From an uncultured Synergistales bacterium (lineage in GTDB: Bacteria; Synergistota; Synergistia; Synergistales; Aminobacteriaceae): a stretch of DNA of 11,174 nucleotides. A program made the position numbers and the translations under genes. The stretch covers positions 3,643 through 14,816 of the forward strand of contig CAJOED010000040.1 of the NCBI GenBank assembly GCA_905233335.1, written 5' to 3'. Below are positions 1 to 6,080 of the stretch, one piece after another (within the stretch, counting starts at the first letter, position 1; the number at the start of each line of letters is the position of its first letter). The notes under the pieces were generated by a model. That model made no database searches, was not told the DNA's origin, and saw nothing but the letters and a program-made list of their open reading frames with translations.

Positions 1-1
1 A

Positions 2-154
2 CCAAAACCCGAACCGCCCAAACAGGAACAGGAGCAGAAACAGGAGCACGAACAGCCCGAAACGCTGAAGCAGGACGACGTAATCAGCCAGATAGGCCCG
101 CAGACAATGGCACTACTTGCGGCAGGACAGACGAGGGAGGATTTTACGTTTTGA
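2..154 (+). CDS. C-terminal tail of an upstream protein (partial), Gln/Glu/Pro-rich
   Basis: The frame opens at the window edge and runs 50 codons to TGA at 152-154, so only the C-terminus is seen. The first 20 or so residues are a low-complexity run of Pro, Lys, Gln and Glu. They are followed by a more ordinary end reading DDVISQIGPQTMALLAAGQT and then REDFTF. The low-complexity run looks like a flexible linker before a short C-terminal segment; that is inference. The stop overlaps the TTG start of the next gene (TTGA at 151-154), which points to translational coupling in one transcript. I do not recognise the family and assign no function. Confidence that this is coding rests on the coupling and on the in-frame continuity. 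Confidence 0.6.
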   Translation, partial: PKPEPPKQEQEQKQEHEQPETLKQDDVISQIGPQTMALLAAGQTREDFTF

Positions 155-657
155 GCATACGAGTAAAAAGAATTGCAGGTGTACTTTACCCGACGGACGA
201 ATTATTACGGTGGAGCATTGACGAACTCACAAAGTTATGGGGCGTTCCCGAAATCATCAGCAAGCCCGTCCCGTTCGACAAGACGAATTATTATGATGAC
301 ATTGCGCCGAACTTGTTACGGACGTTCTTGTGTTTTCCGGGACTGAATGACGCGGGAGAACTTGCAGAGTGGAAGCGTACATCAATAGCGATTGAGGCCA
401 GGAGCAGACAACCAGTAAGAGCAGTGAACATTGACCCGGGATATGTCGACGGAGCACGCCTGATACTTGCCTCGACGAAAGACCACGCGCACAGAATATA
501 TTTGCGGGACGGGATTTACGGTGAAGTTACCATACGTTACCGATTCAAGAAGTGGCAGAGTTTCGACTACACATTCCCTGATTTTGCGAGCGGAGTATAT
601 GATGAGTTTCTCTCACAAGTGCGGCGTTTATGGCTTCAGGAAGTTCGCGATATGTAG
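151..657 (+). CDS. DUF4416 family protein
   Basis: This 168-residue protein matches what I recall of the DUF4416 family (usually about 170-190 residues), found in many anaerobic bacteria and without an established function. Family hallmarks visible are an N-terminal VLYPTDELL segment (11-19), PFDKTNYY (41-48), NIDPGYVD (93-100), the strongly conserved ASTKDHAHRIYL (107-118), DGIYGEVTIRYR (120-131) and TFPDF (141-145). Several His, Asp and Tyr residues in these blocks could form an active site, but this is inference. The start is TTG at 151, chosen because GGGAGG lies at 135-140, about 10 bases upstream, and because the family's N-terminal motif begins just after it. It overlaps the preceding stop by the TTGA arrangement. 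No signal peptide or membrane segment is seen, so it is probably cytoplasmic. Confidence 0.85.
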   Translation: MSIRVKRIAGVLYPTDELLRWSIDELTKLWGVPEIISKPVPFDKTNYYDDIAPNLLRTFLCFPGLNDAGELAEWKRTSIAIEARSRQPVRAVNIDPGYVDGARLILASTKDHAHRIYLRDGIYGEVTIRYRFKKWQSFDYTFPDFASGVYDEFLSQVRRLWLQEVRDM

Positions 658-1084
658 CGCGGTGTTCGTGCTGTTGCTGTCGTCGGCGTGCTGTGCTGAA
701 TGGCTTTGCGTCAGTGAATGCACCGTGAATTTGTTTGAGGGCGGTCGTGCTGTCTACAGGACTTACGAGCAGGGGAAATCAGCCGTCGATGTCATAATCA
801 CAGAAGGAGCCGGCACGGGGAGCTTATACGTTCCTGATGAGGTCAGGACTGCAAAAGGTGTCATGTCATCTGATGCCGGGTATAGAGTTCTTGATGTTGC
901 CGGACACAAAGCGGTACTCGAAACACGCTCATTTATGCCCCTTGCGCTTGCTGTTAATGCCGGTGATAATATCGCACTCACACTTGAAAGCTCATCATTG
1001 AGTGAAAGCGAAATTGTGAAGTTTGCAGAGGTGATATTGTCATCATGGAAAGATACAGAATCGGACTTGTCCCCGGCCCCGTAA
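602..1084 (+). CDS. Small exported protein of unknown function
   Basis: The frame is open further upstream, but I choose ATG 602 (160 residues), or the adjacent ATG 599. A purine-rich GAGCGGAG (588-595) sits just upstream, and translation from here gives a convincing signal peptide: basic residues around 6-14, a hydrophobic core FAICSAVFVLLL (15-26), then SSACCA before EW at 33-34. Cleavage by signal peptidase I after Ala32 is plausible. The Cys30-Cys31 pair resembles a lipobox only loosely, because no Leu sits at -3. The mature part is about 125 residues, mixed alpha/beta in character, with no motif I recognise. It overlaps DUF4416 by 56 bases and the aminotransferase by 40 bases, so it is probably co-translated with both. 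The function is unknown. Confidence 0.65.
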   Translation: MSFSHKCGVYGFRKFAICSAVFVLLLSSACCAEWLCVSECTVNLFEGGRAVYRTYEQGKSAVDVIITEGAGTGSLYVPDEVRTAKGVMSSDAGYRVLDVAGHKAVLETRSFMPLALAVNAGDNIALTLESSSLSESEIVKFAEVILSSWKDTESDLSPAP

Positions 1085-2127
1085 GCGTTCCTCCTGAAAT
1101 CCGCGCGGCTTGGGATTATGATTACGCAAGTTCAGACTTGGAGGACGAATTTTTTTCACTCTACAACGACACCCAAGAATTAACCCGAAAAATTCTGCGC
1201 ACACAGAACGACATCGTAATAACTTCCGGCGAAGCTATGTCAATATTATGGGCTTCCCTCAAATGCACACTGAAACCAGGCGAAAAATTACTTGCTGTGT
1301 CGTCGGGATTATTCGGTGAAGGTTTTGCGGACATGGCGAGGACGTTCGGAGTCAATGCTGAAGTCTGCGCGTTCGACTATGACGACGTACCCGACCCCGA
1401 AAAAGTCCGTGAGCACGCCCGAAAGTTTCAGCCCAAAGTCATTACTGCCGTACACTGTGAGACACCTTCAGGAACACTCACTCCATGCCTCGCTGAACTC
1501 GGCGAAATAGCTCATGAGGTCGGCGCACTGTTCGTAGTGGATTTCGTGTCAAGCGCGGGAGGCTGTGAACTTGATGTTGACGCGTGCAGTATCGACATCG
1601 GGCTTCTGGGGTGTCAGAAGGTCTTGTCGCTCACTCCATGCCTTTCTGTGTCGACGATTTCTCCGCGTGCGTGGGAAGTCATCGAGGGCGTGAACTATGC
1701 GGGCTATGAGAGCTACAACTCGTGGCGTGAAGTTCCTGCGAAACACTACATGCCGTACACACACGACTGGCAAGCTGTGAATGCTCTGAACATTTCGCTG
1801 AACATGATTTTGCGTGAGGGAGTCAGTGAGGCAGTAACACGGCACAAAAACGCGGCGGAACTCTGCAGGGCTCTCGGTCGTGATATGGGACTCAAGCTCT
1901 ACCCGAAACATGAAGAGTTCTGCTCACCAACTGTTACGGCGTTCTACGTCCCCGAAAAGTTCACTTGGCCGGAACTTGATAGCTTGTTGCGTGAGAAGGG
2001 ACTTGCGGTCGGCGGGAATTACGGCGTGCTTGCGGGAAAAGTTTTCAGGGTCGGGCACATGGGAAGCCAGGCGGATAATGACTTGGTGCGCGAGGGTATG
2101 AGTATCATTCGTGAAGTCATTGCGTAG
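1045..2127 (+). CDS. Class V PLP-dependent aminotransferase (alanine-glyoxylate/serine-pyruvate type)
   Basis: The 360-residue protein is full length for the small class V aminotransferases that move an amino group between alanine, serine or another amine and glyoxylate or pyruvate, using pyridoxal phosphate. The N-terminal LVPGPVSVPPEI (8-19) is the usual substrate-loop start. HCETPSGTL (137-145) is the cofactor-contacting loop. Asp166 in VVDFVSS is the expected partner of the pyridine nitrogen. Lys192 in GCQKVLSL is the expected Schiff-base lysine. FRVGHMG (334-340) is the conserved C-terminal block. The PSG loop and RVGHMG recall pyridoxamine-pyruvate transaminase as well as the alanine-glyoxylate group, so the amine donor is not settled. 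The start ATG 1045 has AGAGGTGA at 1026-1033. It overlaps the upstream gene by 40 bases and lies 92 bases before the ABC importer. Cytosolic. Confidence 0.87.
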   Translation: MERYRIGLVPGPVSVPPEIRAAWDYDYASSDLEDEFFSLYNDTQELTRKILRTQNDIVITSGEAMSILWASLKCTLKPGEKLLAVSSGLFGEGFADMARTFGVNAEVCAFDYDDVPDPEKVREHARKFQPKVITAVHCETPSGTLTPCLAELGEIAHEVGALFVVDFVSSAGGCELDVDACSIDIGLLGCQKVLSLTPCLSVSTISPRAWEVIEGVNYAGYESYNSWREVPAKHYMPYTHDWQAVNALNISLNMILREGVSEAVTRHKNAAELCRALGRDMGLKLYPKHEEFCSPTVTAFYVPEKFTWPELDSLLREKGLAVGGNYGVLAGKVFRVGHMGSQADNDLVREGMSIIREVIA

Positions 2128-2157
2128 GGCGGCGAAAAAACTTCATGATAGAAAGAC

Positions 2158-2186
2158 TTATCTTTATGTTGTTTTAAGGCTATAAT
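2158..2186 (+). promoter_or_regulatory. Candidate sigma-70-type promoter for the ABC importer operon
   Basis: A perfect TATAAT lies at 2181-2186 in the 92-base gap before the substrate-binding protein, 34 bases upstream of its ATG. The -35 position is weak: TTATCT at 2158-2163 with a 17-base spacer shares only three of six bases with TTGACA. A small inverted repeat, AAAGA-CTTA-TCTTT (2152-2165), overlaps that -35 area and could be a regulator site. No convincing Fur box is seen. The promoter is called on the -10 element and the location alone. Confidence 0.4.
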
Positions 2187-2204
2187 TTCCGAAAATTTAT
2201 CATC

Positions 2205-2211
2205 AGGAGGT
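2205..2211 (+). promoter_or_regulatory. Strong ribosome binding site of the substrate-binding protein
   Basis: AGGAGGT is a near-perfect Shine-Dalgarno sequence 8 bases before the ATG at 2220. It fixes the start. It is the strongest ribosome binding site in the operon, consistent with the binding protein being needed in excess over the membrane components. Confidence 0.75.
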
Positions 2212-2219
2212 CTTCAGTA

Positions 2220-3233
2220 ATGAAAAAATTTACTGTCTTCTTAGTTGCATTAATCGTTCTCTCCTCTCTCGCATGTTCGGCAGGAGCTGCGGAAAAACCA
2301 AAAATAACGATCTACACATCAATGTATGAGGACGTTATTGAGGCAATGACCAAAGTTCTTCACGAAAAATTCCCGGAGTACAACGTCGAGTTCTTCTACG
2401 GCGGAACAGGAACGCTTCAGGCCAAGATTGCTGCTGAACGGGACACAAAGAAGCTCGGCTGCGACATGCTCATGGTGGCTGACCCGTCATACGCTCTCGA
2501 ACTCAAAGCTATGGGTCTGTTACATGCTTACGTCTCAAAAGAAGCCGACAATATCGCTCTCGAATACGACCCCGAAGGCTACTGGTACCCCGTCAGAAAT
2601 CTCAACATGATACTGGCTTACAATCCCGAAAATTTCAGGAAAGAAGATCTGCCGCAGTCGTTCAAGGATTTTGCTTATGACGAAAATATGAACGGCCTTA
2701 TCTCCATGCCTAACCCTTTGACAGCAGGAACAGCACTCGTAGCAATTTCGGCACTCAAAGACAAATACGGCTATGAATATTTCGACAAGCTCAAGGCGAA
2801 TCATGTCATGGTAGAGTCCGGCTCCGTAGCTCTCACAAAACTTGAGACGGGTGAATGCAAAGTCATCATGATTCTTGAAGAGTCCGTCCTGAAAAAACGT
2901 GAGGAAGAAGACAGCGAACTTTCTGTGATTTACCCCACTGACGGCGTAATATGTGTCCCGTCCCCGATAATGACCATCACGGACGAATGGAGCGCGCACG
3001 GAAACTCAAAAATCTGTGAGGAGCTTACAGACTGGTTCCTTTCTCCTGAAGGACAGAGCTATATCGTCAAAGGCTGGATGCATTCAGTGCTGAAAAATCC
3101 TCCGGCAGTCCCATATGACTCAATCCCGACAGCAGATATATTCAGAAGCGCAATGCCTGTTGACTGGGAACGCTGCCTGAATGAACGTACTGAACTCCGC
3201 ACGAACTTTGAAGAACGCGTAAAGACAAGATAA
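2220..3233 (+). CDS. ABC importer periplasmic substrate-binding protein, Fbp/AEP superfamily
   Basis: The 337-residue precursor has a signal peptide (MKK, then a hydrophobic core at about 5-18) with likely cleavage after the Ala-rich AGAA (21-24). Cys19 is not in a good lipobox. The mature protein starts KPKITIYTSMYEDVIEAM, the typical N-lobe opening of the periplasmic binding proteins that serve Fe(III), 2-aminoethylphosphonate and thiamine importers. Other family features are FFYGGTGTLQAKIAAE (58-73), DMLMVADPSYALEL (82-95), MPNPLTAGTAL (163-173) and YPTDGVICVPSPIMTI (238-253) in the C-lobe. I see no adjacent Tyr-Tyr pair of the classical FbpA iron site, so Fe(III) is not assured. The gene heads a three-gene operon with the permease and ATPase that follow. 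Family call is firm; the substrate is not. Confidence 0.87.
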   Translation: MKKFTVFLVALIVLSSLACSAGAAEKPKITIYTSMYEDVIEAMTKVLHEKFPEYNVEFFYGGTGTLQAKIAAERDTKKLGCDMLMVADPSYALELKAMGLLHAYVSKEADNIALEYDPEGYWYPVRNLNMILAYNPENFRKEDLPQSFKDFAYDENMNGLISMPNPLTAGTALVAISALKDKYGYEYFDKLKANHVMVESGSVALTKLETGECKVIMILEESVLKKREEEDSELSVIYPTDGVICVPSPIMTITDEWSAHGNSKICEELTDWFLSPEGQSYIVKGWMHSVLKNPPAVPYDSIPTADIFRSAMPVDWERCLNERTELRTNFEERVKTR

Positions 3234-3255
3234 GCGAAGACAGGCGAAAATAAAA

Positions 3256-4929
3256 ATGGGAAAGTTTCGTTTTGACGTAAAAGCGGCGTTGATCTCGGCT
3301 ATCGTGTTGTTTCTGCTGGTGTTCAACGTCTTTCCGATGTGCTATCTGATTTTCCGCTCCTTCTTCGTTGAAAACGGCTTCACTCTGGAGCCGCTCAAGA
3401 GAATTTACACTTACCCTCTGAACTGGAATGCTCTGCGCAATACTCTCATTACTGCCGGGCTTTCTATGGTGTTCGGAGTGATGATTGCTTTCCCATTAGC
3501 CTGGCTTGTCGGACGAACGGACATGTACGGAAGGCGTTTCTTCAGGACGCTTTTCGTCATGACGTATATGGTACCTCCTTATGTCGGAGCTATGGCGTGG
3601 TTGAGGCTGTTAAATCCGCGTGTAGGCACTTTGAATGTGTTGCTCGCGAATATTTTCGGCCTCTCCGAAAATCCCTTCAACATTTACACAATAGGCGGAC
3701 TCGTATGGGTTTTGACGACGTTCTATTATCCATATGCTTTTATCACAATCTCAAGGGCAATGGAGAAAATGGATCCTTCCCTTGAGGAAGCCTCAAAAAT
3801 TTCCGGCGCATCTCCCCTGAAAACTGTAATGACTGTAACATTCCCGATTATGCTTCCCTCAATCGTTGCGGCAGGACTTTTGGTGTTTGTGTCGGCGGCT
3901 TCATGTTACGGCATACCTTCAATAATCGGCGCACCCGGACAAATTGACACCGTAACCACAAGAATTATTGACTATGTTTATGTGGGGTCGGCAGAAGGAC
4001 TCACGGACGCAACTACATTAGCTGTGTCATTGATGGTAATTGCTAATATCGTGCTGTACGTCTCAAATTTCGTCTGCGGCAGGAAGCAGTACATAACAGT
4101 ATCAGGGAAATCGACACGACCGAACATCGTCGAGCTTGGCAAATGGAGGTTACCCGTAACGATTCTGGTTGCCGTATTCGCCTTGATAGTCGTAATAATT
4201 CCGTTTGCGACGGTAGCAATGACATCATTCACGAAAAATCTCGGGAAGCCTCTTTCAGGTGCAAACTTCACGACGCGTTACTGGAACATTCTCTTCACGC
4301 GGGAAGCTATTCTCGACACAGCGAAAAACAGCCTCATATCTGCATCAGTGGCGGCAACTGCAGGAACAGTTATTGCGTGCGTAATGGCCTGGCTCTTAAC
4401 GAGAACGAAAGCAAGAGGTCGGCAGATCCCGGATTTCTTGATCACTCTAGGAAGCGGAACTCCAAGCGTCGTAATTGCTCTTGCGCTGATAATGACGATG
4501 TCGGGACGTTTCGGAATAAATATCTATAACACGCTCGCAATCATGATAGTAGCTTATATTGTGAAATATTTATTGATGGGAATGCGCACAATCGTATCTG
4601 CAATGAGCCAGATTCACCCGTCATTAGAGGAAGCATCACTAATCTCCGGGGCTGAATGGCATCGCAGCTTCAAGGACGTAACTCTGCCGCTTATAGCTCC
4701 TTCTGTTGTAGCCGGGTGGTTCTTGATCTTCATGCCGAGCTTCTACGAGCTTACGATGTCGACACTGTTATATTCGACCGACACAAAGACAATAGGCTAC
4801 GAACTCTTCACGTACCAGACCTATCACAGCCAGCAGACAGCAAGCGCAATCGCAACGGGAATACTGATAATGGTGGTTGTTGTGAACTGGCTCTTGAATA
4901 AGCTGACAAAAGGTGAATTTTCCATTTAG
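3256..4929 (+). CDS. ABC importer permease, two fused membrane domains (FbpB-like)
   Basis: The 557-residue integral membrane protein carries two BinPDT-type permease halves in one chain, as in FbpB-type importers. It therefore forms the whole transmembrane channel alone. Each half has the cytoplasmic EAA loop that docks on the ATPase: EEASKISGASPLKTV at 177-191 and EEASLISGAEWHRSF at 458-472. I count about 12 hydrophobic segments, the first at about 11-33 and the last at about 529-547. The halves are joined by a hydrophilic stretch at about 273-297. It begins 22 bases after the binding-protein stop, with only a weak AGG-containing ribosome binding site (around 3242), and ends 18 bases before the ATPase, so the three are surely co-transcribed. 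No truncation or frame break is seen. Cytoplasmic membrane. Confidence 0.92.
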   Translation: MGKFRFDVKAALISAIVLFLLVFNVFPMCYLIFRSFFVENGFTLEPLKRIYTYPLNWNALRNTLITAGLSMVFGVMIAFPLAWLVGRTDMYGRRFFRTLFVMTYMVPPYVGAMAWLRLLNPRVGTLNVLLANIFGLSENPFNIYTIGGLVWVLTTFYYPYAFITISRAMEKMDPSLEEASKISGASPLKTVMTVTFPIMLPSIVAAGLLVFVSAASCYGIPSIIGAPGQIDTVTTRIIDYVYVGSAEGLTDATTLAVSLMVIANIVLYVSNFVCGRKQYITVSGKSTRPNIVELGKWRLPVTILVAVFALIVVIIPFATVAMTSFTKNLGKPLSGANFTTRYWNILFTREAILDTAKNSLISASVAATAGTVIACVMAWLLTRTKARGRQIPDFLITLGSGTPSVVIALALIMTMSGRFGINIYNTLAIMIVAYIVKYLLMGMRTIVSAMSQIHPSLEEASLISGAEWHRSFKDVTLPLIAPSVVAGWFLIFMPSFYELTMSTLLYSTDTKTIGYELFTYQTYHSQQTASAIATGILIMVVVVNWLLNKLTKGEFSI

Positions 4930-4947
4930 TGCAGGGAGTGATTTTAC

Positions 4948-5985
4948 ATGTCTTCTATAACTCTGAATAATATTACGAAAAATTACGGCAGTGTACAGAT
5001 TATCAAGAATTTCACCGATAAATTCAATGACCGCGAATTTATCACACTGCTGGGGCCTTCGGGCTGCGGAAAAACTACGATGTTGCGGATGATAGCCGGC
5101 TTTGAGAGACCGACTACGGGCGAGATTAAGATTAATGATGTCGTTGTCAGCAGTGCAGATAAATTTGTTCCGCCGAATCTCAGAAACATAGGTATGGTCT
5201 TCCAGTCGTACGCTGTATGGCCTCACATGAATGTTTTTGATAACGTTGCGTATCCGTTGAAGATAAAACATACCCCGCGTCCCGAAATAACAGAACGTGT
5301 CATGAATATCCTTGAGGCTGTTCATTTGTCGCCGTACGTTAAGCGAATGCCCAGCGAGTTATCAGGAGGTCAGCAGCAGCGTATAGCACTTGGCCGGGCG
5401 TTGGTGTCGAATCCGCAGGTGTTACTTCTTGATGAGCCGCTAAGTAATCTCGACGCAAAATTGAGGGAGTCTATGCGCTTCGAGATTAAAGATGTCCAGA
5501 AACGCTTCGGAATAACCGTCGTATACGTAACGCACGACCAGACAGAAGCAATGGCCATGAGCGACAGAGTTATAGTGTTCAATCATGGAGAAGTTCAGCA
5601 GACCGACACACCGATGAATATTTACCGTAATCCTGCGAACCAGTTTGTAGCTGATTTTGTCGGCAAAATAAACTTCATAGAGGGGACTGCTTCAGAAGGA
5701 CAGATAGAATTTGCCGGAGGACAGCGCATGAATTATTCGGGAGATAAACAGGGTGATGTGGTAGTGGCTGTTCGTCCTGAAAATATGACTATGCGCACAG
5801 ACAGAGGAATTTTGCGCGGCAGGATGATTCACGAATACTATCTAGGTGATGTGAATGACTGCCGGGTTGATGTGGACGGTACAGCATTAAGAGTCATATC
5901 GTCCGGCAATACGTACGGAAATTTTCATATCGGGGGAGAAGTCTGGCTGGATTTCAATGAGTATTTAGTTTTTGATCGGGCGTAA
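4948..5985 (+). CDS. ABC importer ATPase with TOBE-like C-terminal domain (FbpC/PotA-like)
   Basis: The 345-residue nucleotide-binding subunit powers the importer encoded just upstream. All ATPase motifs are intact: Walker A GPSGCGKT (36-43), Q-loop Gln86 in MVFQSYAVWPHMNVFDNV, signature LSGGQQQR (138-145), Walker B VLLLDEP (158-164), D-loop SNLD and H-loop His196 in YVTHDQTEAMAMSD. The region after about 240 is the regulatory/TOBE-like domain, including AVRPENM (274-280), as in iron, polyamine and phosphonate importers. The start ATG 4948 is preceded by AGGGAG (4933-4938) at 9 bases. The length is normal for the family. Nothing suggests loss of function. The substrate cannot be read from the ATPase, which is closely similar among iron, polyamine and AEP systems. 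Confidence 0.93.
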   Translation: MSSITLNNITKNYGSVQIIKNFTDKFNDREFITLLGPSGCGKTTMLRMIAGFERPTTGEIKINDVVVSSADKFVPPNLRNIGMVFQSYAVWPHMNVFDNVAYPLKIKHTPRPEITERVMNILEAVHLSPYVKRMPSELSGGQQQRIALGRALVSNPQVLLLDEPLSNLDAKLRESMRFEIKDVQKRFGITVVYVTHDQTEAMAMSDRVIVFNHGEVQQTDTPMNIYRNPANQFVADFVGKINFIEGTASEGQIEFAGGQRMNYSGDKQGDVVVAVRPENMTMRTDRGILRGRMIHEYYLGDVNDCRVDVDGTALRVISSGNTYGNFHIGGEVWLDFNEYLVFDRA

Positions 5986-6006
5986 ATGTAATAATAATTT
6001 AGGGGT

Positions 6007-6039
6007 GTTCGTTTTTTTCTGTGTAGTAATATAATTACT
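6007..6039 (+). promoter_or_regulatory. Candidate promoter and overlapping palindrome before the hybrid kinase
   Basis: The 95-base gap between the ATPase and the kinase is AT-rich and contains TATAAT at 6030-6035. No good -35 is seen; the best placed bases, around 6007-6013, are poor. The -10 element lies within a perfect inverted repeat AGTAAT-ATA-ATTACT (6025-6039), a shape compatible with a dimeric repressor site. The run of seven T at 6012-6018 has no GC-rich stem before it, so I do not call it a terminator. Start of the kinase operon is likely here, at modest confidence. Confidence 0.38.
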
Positions 6040-6080
6040 CTGTATCTAGCAAAATTATATTAAGGAGTTCAAAAATTTTT

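Noticed and set aside
1..100. CAG-rich repeat near the window start
   Set aside because: The repeated cag/gag triplets are the codons of a low-complexity Gln/Glu protein tail in frame. There is no regular DNA repeat unit or CRISPR-like spacing.
467..598. N-terminal extension of the small exported protein
   Set aside because: It would overlap DUF4416 by 190 bases, put 45 extra residues before a clear signal peptide, and has no ribosome binding site as good as that before 599/602.
1549..1911. Open frame of 120 codons on the minus strand within the aminotransferase
   Set aside because: It lies opposite a well-supported gene, has no plausible motif, and is best explained as a coding shadow. The same holds for the long minus-strand frames at 2535-2999, 4768-5325 and 6774-7388.
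2128..2219. Possible Fur box before the importer
   Set aside because: GATA...TATC at 2147-2162 is the only dyad of that kind. Its spacing and inner bases do not fit the 19-base Fur consensus, so iron regulation is not claimed.
5986..6020. Rho-independent terminator after the ATPase gene
   Set aside because: There is a run of seven T, but I find no GC-rich inverted repeat immediately before it.
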